A stretch of DNA of 6,817 nt, taken from Victivallales bacterium. GTDB lineage: Bacteria > Verrucomicrobiota > Lentisphaeria > Oligosphaerales > Oligosphaeraceae. Below, piece by piece: positions 1-6,724 of this stretch (the stretch's first letter is position 1; each line of letters starts with the position of its first letter). Under the pieces are notes generated by a model. The model did not search any database. It was not told where the DNA came from and saw nothing but the letters and a program-made list of their open reading frames with translations. The stretch lies in NCBI GenBank assembly GCA_900771165.1, contig CAAGMX010000478.1:1-6817 (forward strand). Reading direction: 5' to 3'. A program made the position numbers and the translations under genes.

Positions 1-1487
1 CCGACGAGCCCACCACCGCCTTGGATGTGACCGTCCAGGCGCAGATCATCGCCCTGCTCTCCCGGCTGCAGAAACGACATGGGACCTCCGTGTTGCTCAT
101 CACCCACAATCTGGCCTTGGCGGCCCAGGGTTCGGATCGTTGTCTGGTCATGTACGCCGGGCAGGTGGTGGAAGAGGGGGAGACCGGGGAGCTCTTCCGT
201 TCCCCTGCCCATCCCTACACCCGGATGCTGCTCCAGTCCCTTCCCCGCCAGGAGTTGCGTCGGCGGGACTTGCAGACCATTCCCGGCATGGTGCCCCGGG
301 ACTGGAGCCGCCTGGCGGGCTGTCGCTTCGCCCCCCGGTGTCCCTTGGCCCAGGAAGAATGCCGCCATTCCCTGCCCGCCTGGGTCTCCCTTTCCCCGGG
401 GCACGGTTGCCGTTGCCATCGGGCGGGCACGCCCCTTCCCCAGACAGTCACCTCCGGGCGTCTACCCTGGGGGAAGGGGGAGCTTCCTCGGGAGGTTCTT
501 TTGGAGGCGAAGGGGCTTCGCCTTTGGTTTCCCGTCTCCTCTGGGGGGCTGTTTCGTCCTCGGCGTTGGCTCAAAGCGGTGGACGGGGTGGATTTGGTGT
601 TGCGGGAAGGGGAGACCTTGGCCCTGGTGGGGGAATCCGGCTGCGGCAAGAGTACCGTGGGGAAGGCGTTGCTTCGGCTCTTGAAGCCCACGGAGGGAGA
701 AATTCTTCTGGAGGGGAAGCTTTCCTGCGCCCAGTTGCCGGAATCGGGCCTGGCCCCCCTGCGTCGCCGCGTCCAGATGATTTTCCAGGATCCCTTCTCC
801 TCCCTGGATCCCCGGCTGATGATCGGGGAAAGCCTGGCGGAGGCCCTGGAGACAAGCCATCCCCGGGCCTCCGCAGAGGAGCGGCGACAACGCATTGAAG
901 CCCTCCTCCAGAAGGTGGGGCTCTCCCCGGAGGACCGCCTCCGCTATCCCCACCAATTCTCCGGGGGGCAGCGACAGCGCATTGGCCTGGCCCGGGCTCT
1001 GGCCGCCGACCCCCGCCTCATCCTCTGCGACGAATGCACCAGCGCCCTGGATGTCTCCGTCCAGGCCCAGATTCTCAACCTTTTGAAGGACATTCAGAAG
1101 GAGTTAGGAGTCGCCTACCTTTTCATCACCCATGACCTTAGCGTGGTCAGCTACCTGGCGGATCGGGTGGCCGTGATGTATCTCGGGCGCATTGTGGAGG
1201 AGGGGCCTGCCGAGGAGCTCCTCCGTCATCCCTTCCATCCCTACACTCAGGCTCTGCTGGCGGCCGCCCCGCGCCTGGAGGAGGATGTCCAAGGAGGTTT
1301 GCGCCCCACCTCTCCGGGAGCGCCTCTCTCCGGGGAGGTGCCCTCTCCTTTGTCTCCGCCCCCGGGTTGTCCCTTCCATCCCCGGTGTCCCCGCGCCACC
1401 CCGGAATGCGCCCAGGAGCCCCCCTCCTGGGTCTCCCCCTCTCCCGGCCATCGCTGCCGCTGTCTTCACCCCACCCCTCTCCCATGA
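1..1487 (+). CDS. Fused two-domain ATP-binding subunit of an oligopeptide/dipeptide-type ABC importer (5' end outside window)
   Basis: This subunit hydrolyses ATP on the cytoplasmic face to drive an Opp/Dpp-type importer. The first complete codon is at 3 and lies inside the Walker B/D-loop (DEPTTALD) of the first nucleotide-binding domain, so that domain's Walker A and signature are upstream of the window. 494 residues are visible. Counted from base 3, the first H-loop His is residue 35 and an oligo_HPY-type tail carries Cys 107, 113, 120, 136 and 138. The second ATPase domain is complete: Walker [10 protein letters not shown] at 210-218, Q-loop in [10 protein letters not shown], signature FSGGQRQR at 319-326, Walker B ending D343-E344, and H-loop THD. 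A second HPY tail has Cys 456, 462, 469, 485 and 487. The layout resembles GsiA or YejF, that is, a DppD-DppF fusion of perhaps 650 residues. Walker B reads DECTSALD where DEP is usual. The partner permeases and binding protein are presumably upstream. The substrate, peptide or oligosaccharide, cannot be told from the ATPase. Confidence 0.96.
   Translation, partial: DEPTTALDVTVQAQIIALLSRLQKRHGTSVLLITHNLALAAQGSDRCLVMYAGQVVEEGETGELFRSPAHPYTRMLLQSLPRQELRRRDLQTIPGMVPRDWSRLAGCRFAPRCPLAQEECRHSLPAWVSLSPGHGCRCHRAGTPLPQTVTSGRLPWGKGELPREVLLEAKGLRLWFPVSSGGLFRPRRWLKAVDGVDLVLREGETLALVGESGCGKSTVGKALLRLLKPTEGEILLEGKLSCAQLPESGLAPLRRRVQMIFQDPFSSLDPRLMIGESLAEALETSHPRASAEERRQRIEALLQKVGLSPEDRLRYPHQFSGGQRQRIGLARALAADPRLILCDECTSALDVSVQAQILNLLKDIQKELGVAYLFITHDLSVVSYLADRVAVMYLGRIVEEGPAEELLRHPFHPYTQALLAAAPRLEEDVQGGLRPTSPGAPLSGEVPSPLSPPPGCPFHPRCPRATPECAQEPPSWVSPSPGHRCRCLHPTPLP
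1484..1487 (+). promoter_or_regulatory. ATGA stop/start overlap (translational coupling)
   Basis: The ATPase stop TGA (1485-1487) shares bases with the hydrolase start ATG (1484-1486). The upstream 25 bases are almost purely pyrimidine with no GGAGG-like element, so re-initiation by ribosomes ending the ATPase is the most likely route to translation of the hydrolase. Coupling is inferred; the overlap is seen directly. Confidence 0.75.
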
Positions 1488-2938
1488 CTCCCTCCCTGCC
1501 TCTCCCCTTCGCCCTGCCCGAGGAACAGGGCGTCCCCTCCCAAGCCCTCCTCCATCTCCTTGACCAACTGGATGCCATGGATCAGCTCCATGGACTGATC
1601 CTCCAGCGTCATGGCAAAATCCTCCTCCAGGCCAGCTGGAAGCCCTACGACGGACGGACGCCCCACCACCTGTTCAGCCTCTCCAAGAGCTTTGTCTCCT
1701 GCGCCATAGGCTTTGCCCTCCAGGAGGGGCGTCTTCGCCTGGAGCAGACCCTGGCGGAGTTCTTTCCCCGGGAAGCTTCCCAGCCCGGCGTCTCTCCCCT
1801 GGCGGGACAGGTCACCCTACGGAATCTGCTGACCATGCGGGGGGGCCAGGAGAATTGCCATCTAGGCCCCTTCCTCTTCCATCCCACGGAGCAGTCCCTG
1901 GTAGAGCGGTATCTTCAGGCGCCCATGGTCACCCCGGGGGGGCAGAGTTTCGTCTACAACAGCGGAAGCACCTACATGCTCTCCGCCGTCCTCCAGAAGG
2001 TCACGGGGCAGACCGTGGCGGAGTATCTCCAGCCCCGTCTCTTCGCCCCCCTGGGGATTCGTCCTCCCCATTGGCAGAAGTGTTCCCAGGGCATTTGCCT
2101 GGGAGGCTGGGGACTTTATCTTCCCCTGGAGGAACTGAACCGCTTCACCCAGTTGCTGGCCTCTGGCGGACAATGGGAGGGGAAGCAGATTCTTCCCGCC
2201 GACTATCTTCGGGAAGCCACCTCCTTCCAATCGGAAAACGCCGCCAACTGCCGGCGGGACTGGGATTGCGGGTATGGCTATCAGTTCTGGCGTTGCAGCC
2301 ATCCCGGGGCCTTCCGGGGAGATGGGGCCTACGGCCAATACTCCCTGGTGATTCCGGACCACCAGCTGGCCATCACCACCCATGCCGGCATGGCGGAGAT
2401 GGGGCGCATCCTCATCGCCCTGTGGGACGACTTCCTGCCCGCCCTCCAAAACGCTCCCCTGCCTCCGGATCCCCAGGGATGCCAGGCCTTGGCGGAGCGG
2501 CTGGCCCGCCTGGAAATACCCCGTCCTCAGGGAAGCTATCATGGCGATGTGCCAGGGGGACGCTATCGTCTGGAGGAAAATCCCCTGGGATTCCAAGAGG
2601 TGTCCTGCCAGTTCCAGGCCAACGGGGGGCGCCTCACCCTCCTGCGCCAGGGGCGCTCCTTCCCCCTGGAGTTCCGCTATGGAGACTGGTCTCGGTGCCA
2701 GGCCCCGGGCCTCTACGATGTCCACACTCCCCTGGGAGGAGAAGTGGCGCTCTCCGCCGCCTGGGAAAGCCCCGCCGTCCTCCTCCTCCATATGGCCTTC
2801 CTCAACGAACCCACCCTGGCCAAATTCCGTCTGGTCTTCCAGGAAGACCGACTGGACATCACCCGGGATTTCAATCTCTGGTTCCTCTATGGCGCCGAGG
2901 ACATGCATGCCCGCTGCCACGGCGTCCGTCTCCCCTAG
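1484..2938 (+). CDS. Serine hydrolase of the beta-lactamase/class C penicillin-binding-protein fold (COG1680 type), cytoplasmic
   Basis: This is a 484-residue serine hydrolase with the beta-lactamase fold. The visible motifs are S65-L-S-K68 (nucleophile Ser and general-base Lys), Y158-N-S (in the place of the Y-x-N motif) and H300-A-G (in the place of the KTG/HxG motif). The stretches around LGGWGLYLPLEEL (206-218) and GYGYQFW (263-269) are also typical of COG1680 proteins. The catalytic domain ends near residue 325. Residues from about 345 to 484 form a separate beta-rich C-terminal domain beginning around GGRYRLEENPLGF. No signal peptide is visible, so cytoplasmic action is likely. The ATG at 1484 was chosen because it makes an ATGA overlap with the ATPase stop, implying translational coupling; a TTG at 1367 in frame would run far into the ATPase. 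Related proteins include esterases, D-amino-acid peptidases and amide hydrolases. The substrate is unknown, and classical beta-lactamase activity is unlikely in a cytoplasmic protein. Confidence 0.92.
   Translation: MTPSLPLPFALPEEQGVPSQALLHLLDQLDAMDQLHGLILQRHGKILLQASWKPYDGRTPHHLFSLSKSFVSCAIGFALQEGRLRLEQTLAEFFPREASQPGVSPLAGQVTLRNLLTMRGGQENCHLGPFLFHPTEQSLVERYLQAPMVTPGGQSFVYNSGSTYMLSAVLQKVTGQTVAEYLQPRLFAPLGIRPPHWQKCSQGICLGGWGLYLPLEELNRFTQLLASGGQWEGKQILPADYLREATSFQSENAANCRRDWDCGYGYQFWRCSHPGAFRGDGAYGQYSLVIPDHQLAITTHAGMAEMGRILIALWDDFLPALQNAPLPPDPQGCQALAERLARLEIPRPQGSYHGDVPGGRYRLEENPLGFQEVSCQFQANGGRLTLLRQGRSFPLEFRYGDWSRCQAPGLYDVHTPLGGEVALSAAWESPAVLLLHMAFLNEPTLAKFRLVFQEDRLDITRDFNLWFLYGAEDMHARCHGVRLP
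1579..1601. repeat. Near-perfect inverted repeat inside the serine hydrolase gene
   Basis: GGATCAG (1579-1585) and CTGATCC (1595-1601) flank the palindrome TCCATGGA (1587-1594), with one unpaired C at 1586. Together they make a 23-bp dyad with 11 paired positions per arm. It lies about 95 bp into the coding sequence, within codons for Met-Asp-Gln-Leu-His-Gly-Leu. It could be an RNA hairpin or a protein-binding site, but codon chance is a fair explanation. Confidence 0.5.
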
Positions 2939-2956
2939 CCTGTCCTACCCTCCGCC

Positions 2957-5299
2957 ATGCCCAAGCCCCTCCTTCTCCTGGCGGCCTTGCTGTCCGCCCT
3001 CCTGCCCCTCGCAGCCCGGGAACTCCTTCTCTGGCATCAGGGAGAACCGCCCCTGCCCATTGTGGTGACCCCGGATTCTCCCGAGCCCGCCCGACAGGCC
3101 GCCGACGCCCTGTCCAAGTGGCTTACCCTGGCCACAGGAGAGGATTGGAAGGTCTCCTCCCAAGCGCCGGAAGAGGGGCCTGCCTTCCTGATTGGGCCGG
3201 TGGCGCGCCAAGGGGTGGAAGCCCCTGCCCTCCACACTCTGCCCCACGACGCCTATTGGTTCCACCTGGAGGAGGATGGACGAGTCCGTCTGGCGGGACG
3301 GGATGGACAGGGAGGGGACACCACCACCGACTTTCATCCCTTCCGGGCGGTGGAGGCCTGGAACTCCGAATTGCGCCTTTGCGCCTTTGGGGACATGGGC
3401 ACTTGGCATGGGGTTCATCAGCTGCTGGAGACCCTGGGCTTTCGCTGGTACATGCCCGGCAAGACGGGCACGGAGATTCCCGCCTTGGAGGAGATACGTC
3501 TGGAGGAGGGAGAGCGCACCGTGGCTCCCGCCTTCCCCTATCGGTATGCTTGGCTTGGCAACTTTTCCAACTCCCCCCGGGACGCCCTGTGGTATCGGCG
3601 CATCGGCTACGGCGCCCCCGCTCCCGTGGTCATCGGCCACTCCTATTGGATGATGCTCCCCCAAAGCCAGGAACACCCGGAATACTTCGCCTGGATCAAC
3701 GGCCAGCGGGACACCACCAATCTCTCCACCATGGGGGGAGGGAATTTGTGCCTCTCCGCCCCCGGACAAGTGAAGGCCTGGGTGGAGCTGGCCTGCCAAT
3801 ACTTCCGGGAACATCCCGGGCTGGACATCTTCCCCCTATGCCCCAATGACTGCCTGGAGCAGATCTGCCAATGCGCCGACTGCCAGGCTCAGCTTGCTCC
3901 CCATCTGGGAGAGACCGGGAAATTCTCCAATTACATCTGGGGATTTGCGGACAAGGTGGCCCGGGCACTGGCGGAGCGCATGCCGGGCAAGCGCATTGGC
4001 TGCTTCGCCTACTCCCATTACCGGGAGGTGCCGGATTGCCTGGAGGAACTGGCCCCCAATCTGGTGGTGATGATCTGCTACCAGAGACAGCAGGAGCGCA
4101 CCCCCGAGGGCAAGACCCTGATCCGGAATGCCATTGCCAAGTGGAGCGCCAAGACGGGAGGTGTCTACCTTTGGACCTATCCCCACTTGAACTACTGGCG
4201 TCCCTGGCGGGGATTCCCCCGCTTCTATCCCCAGATTCTGGCGGAGGACATCCGGGAGAATCAAAAGCTGGGCGTCTTGGGAGAGTTCCTGGAGTCGGAG
4301 TCCTTTGACGGAGAGGAAGCGGCGGAAATCCGGTGGCAATACCATTTCCGCTATCCCGCCCTGAATCATCTCACCGCCTACCTCTCCTCCAAACTCCTCT
4401 GGAATCCCAGCCTGGATGTGAACGCTCTCCTGGAGGACTACTACCTCCGCTTCTATGGCCCGGCCTGCCAGCCCATGAAGGAGTTCTGGACCATGGTGGA
4501 GACCCTCACCATGGAACGGCCCGCCATCCACCCCTTCTACCAGTATGATCCGGATTCGGCCATCGCCCTCTGCGCCTTGCTGGAGAAGGCCCGGGAAGCC
4601 ACCCCGGAAAAGAGCCGCTACCGGCAGCGGGTGGAGATGATCCAGGCGGAGTTCGTCCCCTCCATGGAGGCCTTCCTGAAACTGCAGAAGCGTCCCCTCC
4701 AGGAGGCGACGCTCTTCTCCCAACCCCTCCCCCTGGAAAAACGCCTCTGGAAGGAGGTCGCCCCGCGGGAGATGGTCTTCACCGATGGCACCCCGGGAGA
4801 GCTCTCCACCCAGGTGCAAGTGGCCGCGGATCCCCGGGGACTGTGCTTCACCGTCCTCTGCCAGGAGCCGGAAGGAGCCCTTCCCGACGCCCCGAAAAAA
4901 CGCCACGACCATCCCCAGATCTGGCAGGACGACACCGTGGAACTCCTCCTCTCCTCCCCTGAGGGAGACCGGGGATACCACCTTATCCTCTCCCCCAGCG
5001 GCGATGTCTATGACGGCACCTGGCAGGGAAAGGACGGAGGAAAGGACGACCTCTCCTGGGACCCCGCCCTGGACTATCAATGGGAGGCAACCCCGGGCCA
5101 ATGGCTGGTGCAGGTGCGCATCCCCTGGGGAGATATGGGACTGGAAAATCCGGAACGCTGCGACTTCCTCTTCAATCTCTACCGGAATCGGAAAATCGGC
5201 CCCGAACACTACCAGCAATACGGACTCTTCCCCACCTACACCAATCTGTACCGCGTGCCCACCGCCTTCGGGAAGTTGATCATAAAGAATCATAACTAG
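2957..5299 (+). CDS. Exported DUF4838 protein (glycoside-hydrolase-like) with a C-terminal CBM9-like domain
   Basis: This 780-residue protein probably acts on a glycan outside the cytoplasm. Residues 1-20 form a signal peptide: Lys3, a Leu/Ala-rich core, and likely cleavage after Ala19 or Ala20. Residues from about 30 to 165 resemble the small alpha/beta domain that precedes the barrel in GH20 and GH67 enzymes (a pattern like AADALSKWLTLATG, then FGDMGTWHGVHQLLETLGFRWYMPG). Residues 190 to about 520 match DUF4838 by eye: CLSAPGQV, CPNDCLEQICQC and an aromatic-rich WTYPHLNYWRPWRGFPRF followed by DIRENQKLGVLGE. Residues from about 600 to 778 look like a CBM9-type sugar-binding domain (DDTVELLL, GYHLILSPSGDVYDG, VRIPWGDMG). 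A CxCxxC motif at 304-309 is notable in an exported protein. The ATG at 2957 is the first start that gives a clean signal peptide. The gene lies 18 bp after the hydrolase, consistent with one operon. Most DUF4838 proteins lack assigned activity, so no reaction is claimed. Confidence 0.92.
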   Translation: MPKPLLLLAALLSALLPLAARELLLWHQGEPPLPIVVTPDSPEPARQAADALSKWLTLATGEDWKVSSQAPEEGPAFLIGPVARQGVEAPALHTLPHDAYWFHLEEDGRVRLAGRDGQGGDTTTDFHPFRAVEAWNSELRLCAFGDMGTWHGVHQLLETLGFRWYMPGKTGTEIPALEEIRLEEGERTVAPAFPYRYAWLGNFSNSPRDALWYRRIGYGAPAPVVIGHSYWMMLPQSQEHPEYFAWINGQRDTTNLSTMGGGNLCLSAPGQVKAWVELACQYFREHPGLDIFPLCPNDCLEQICQCADCQAQLAPHLGETGKFSNYIWGFADKVARALAERMPGKRIGCFAYSHYREVPDCLEELAPNLVVMICYQRQQERTPEGKTLIRNAIAKWSAKTGGVYLWTYPHLNYWRPWRGFPRFYPQILAEDIRENQKLGVLGEFLESESFDGEEAAEIRWQYHFRYPALNHLTAYLSSKLLWNPSLDVNALLEDYYLRFYGPACQPMKEFWTMVETLTMERPAIHPFYQYDPDSAIALCALLEKAREATPEKSRYRQRVEMIQAEFVPSMEAFLKLQKRPLQEATLFSQPLPLEKRLWKEVAPREMVFTDGTPGELSTQVQVAADPRGLCFTVLCQEPEGALPDAPKKRHDHPQIWQDDTVELLLSSPEGDRGYHLILSPSGDVYDGTWQGKDGGKDDLSWDPALDYQWEATPGQWLVQVRIPWGDMGLENPERCDFLFNLYRNRKIGPEHYQQYGLFPTYTNLYRVPTAFGKLIIKNHN

Positions 5300-5326
5300 T
5301 TGACAATAAATCACTTATAAAAAATC
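5300..5326 (+). promoter_or_regulatory. AT-rich gap with possible promoter for the symporter
   Basis: This 27-bp gap is sharply AT-rich within a GC-rich window. It holds an exact TTGACA at 5300-5305, directly after the preceding TAG stop, and TATAAA at 5316-5321. The two are only 10 bp apart, too close to be a paired sigma70 -35/-10. If TATAAA serves as the -10, transcription would begin at about 5327-5328, on the ATG itself, giving a leaderless mRNA, though the matching -35 (about 5293-5298) is poor. If TTGACA is the -35, a 17-bp spacer gives a weak -10 (AATCAT, 5323-5328) and a start inside the gene. Alternatively the gap is only a spacer in one operon. Confidence 0.3.
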
Positions 5327-6694
5327 ATGCACCCTAACAGAGAAACTCTCGCCTCCCGCCTTGGCTTCATTCTCCTTTCCGCCGGCTGCGCCATCGGCCT
5401 AGGCAACGTGTGGCGCTTCCCCTTCATCGTGGGCAAATACGGGGGGAGCATCTTCGTTCTCCTTTACCTCTTCTTCCTGGCGCTTCTGGCCTTCCCCATT
5501 CTGTTGACGGAGATGACGGTGGGGCGGGGAAGCCGGGCCAACATCGTCCACGCCTTCCACAAGCTGGCCCACCGGAACAAGACCCTATGGGCCGTCCTGG
5601 GAGGAGTCCTTCTTTCGGGATGTCTCATCCTGATGATGTATTACACCAACGTCACGGGGTGGCTCCTTCTCTACACCAAAGGATATATCTCTCAGGATTT
5701 CCAGCATTGTGCCACGCCGGAGGACTTCGCCCAGCTTTTTCAAGGCATTGTGTCGGATCCCCGCCAGGCTGTGGCGGCCATGGTGGTGACTTGTCTGGTG
5801 GGCGGCTTTGTGTGCGCCATTGGCGTGAAGAAGGGAGTGGAATCGGTGGTCAAGGTGTTGATGGTGGTGCTTTTGCTCCTCATGCTGGTGCTGGCAGGCT
5901 ACGCTCTCTCCCTCCCCAACGCCATGGAGGGATTGCGCTTCTATCTGCTGCCCAACTGGGCGCACTTTGCCCAAAAGCCCATGGAAACCGTCTTCGCCGC
6001 CATGGGACAGGCCTTCTTCACCCTATCCGTAGGCATTGGCTCCATGGAAATCTTCGGCAGCTACCTGGACTGGAAGGTCTCCATGACCCGGGAATGCCTC
6101 TGCATCATCGCCTTGGACACCCTGGTGGCCCTGGCCGCCGGATTGATCATCTTCCCCGTCTGCGCCAGCCAGGGCATTGACGTCTCCGCCGGCCCCTCCC
6201 TGGTCTTCATCTCCCTCCCCAACATCTTCGCCCAATTGCCGGCCGGTGACTTCTGGGGAACCATGTTCTTCGCTTTCTTGGCCATGGCCGCCCTCACCAC
6301 CGTCATCGCCGTCTTCGAAAATCTCATCGCCTTCCCCATGGACGCCAAATGGATGAACCGCCCCTGCTCCGCCCTGGTGGTCACCCTGGTGGTCATCCTC
6401 CTCTCCCTCCCCTGCGTCCTGGGTTTCGGACCCTGGAGTCATATCCAACCCCTGGGCCCCAATACCACCATCCTGGATCTGGAGGATTTCATCGTCAGCC
6501 AAAATCTCCTCCCCCTGGGCGGCATCTCCTTCATCCTCTTCTGCGCCACCTCCGCTGGGTGGGGAGAGAAAAACTTCCTGGCGGAACTGGAGGCGGGACA
6601 AGCCTGGCATATCCCCCAACTGCTGGTACGCTATTGGAAGTACGTCCTCCCCGCCCTGATTCTCCTCATTATGCTCATCGGGTATTGCCAATAA
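5327..6694 (+). CDS. Sodium-dependent amino-acid-type symporter, NSS/SNF family (LeuT fold, 11 helices)
   Basis: This is an inner-membrane secondary transporter of 455 residues that couples Na+ entry to uptake of a small organic solute, in this family usually an amino acid. The N-terminal signature SRLGFILLSAGCAIGLGNVWRF aligns residue for residue with LeuT numbering: G20, A22, I23, N27, R30 and also E62. About eleven helices can be drawn: 11-35, 41-67, 86-115, 147-166, 171-194, 221-247, 255-280, 305-338, 345-366, 385-410 and 432-453, the bacterial MhsT-like count. By eye, Na1 ligands are A22, N27, T232 and D264; Na2 ligands are G20, I23, A321, T324 and T325 (Ser in LeuT). The position of LeuT Glu290 falls on an Ala here, and helix 6 carries an unusual E241. 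The ATG at 5327 is the first start after an in-frame TAA at 5318. There is no Shine-Dalgarno sequence. The substrate is not predictable; hydrophobic or aromatic amino acids are common in the family. Confidence 0.96.
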   Translation: MHPNRETLASRLGFILLSAGCAIGLGNVWRFPFIVGKYGGSIFVLLYLFFLALLAFPILLTEMTVGRGSRANIVHAFHKLAHRNKTLWAVLGGVLLSGCLILMMYYTNVTGWLLLYTKGYISQDFQHCATPEDFAQLFQGIVSDPRQAVAAMVVTCLVGGFVCAIGVKKGVESVVKVLMVVLLLLMLVLAGYALSLPNAMEGLRFYLLPNWAHFAQKPMETVFAAMGQAFFTLSVGIGSMEIFGSYLDWKVSMTRECLCIIALDTLVALAAGLIIFPVCASQGIDVSAGPSLVFISLPNIFAQLPAGDFWGTMFFAFLAMAALTTVIAVFENLIAFPMDAKWMNRPCSALVVTLVVILLSLPCVLGFGPWSHIQPLGPNTTILDLEDFIVSQNLLPLGGISFILFCATSAGWGEKNFLAELEAGQAWHIPQLLVRYWKYVLPALILLIMLIGYCQ

Positions 6695-6724
6695 ATCCTA
6701 CCACCCCCCAAAAAGGCTAGAAAG
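6695..6724 (+). other. Short 3' intergenic leader between symporter stop and tandem array
   Basis: About 30 bp contain a C6 run followed by A5 (6704-6714) and then two CTAG-containing near-copies of the downstream repeat. I see no GC-rich hairpin followed by a T-run here, so no intrinsic terminator of classical form ends the symporter transcript before the array. Confidence 0.5.

Noticed and set aside
21..23. TTG as start codon of the ABC ATPase
   Set aside because: It encodes the Leu of the TALD D-loop. The frame is open to the window edge and the first ATPase domain clearly begins upstream.
1367..1369. TTG as start codon of the serine hydrolase
   Set aside because: It would add 39 Pro-rich residues overlapping the ATPase Cys-rich tail. 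The ATG at 1484 with ATGA overlap fits the family N-terminus.
1862..2920. 352-codon open frame on the - strand opposite the serine hydrolase
   Set aside because: Same reasoning: no domain, and complete overlap with a gene that has SxxK and HAG motifs.
1855..3849. Very long open frame on the + strand (664 codons) spanning the hydrolase/DUF4838 boundary
   Set aside because: Its translation is Pro/Gly/Arg/Ser-rich low-complexity with no recognisable domain, and it overlaps two genes with clear family motifs. It is open because of GC-rich third codon positions.
3836..5314. Long open frame on the - strand (492 codons) opposite the DUF4838 gene
   Set aside because: The product is Gly/Leu/His/Glu-rich without motifs, typical of the antisense frame of a GC-rich gene. 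No independent start signal is seen.
5300..5328. Standard sigma70 promoter using TTGACA with a 17-bp spacer
   Set aside because: The matching -10 is weak (AATCAT) and the start site would fall inside the symporter gene after its only plausible ATG.
6695..6724. Intrinsic terminator directly after the symporter
   Set aside because: No GC-rich stem followed by a T-run. Only a C-run, an A-run and CTAG repeats are present.
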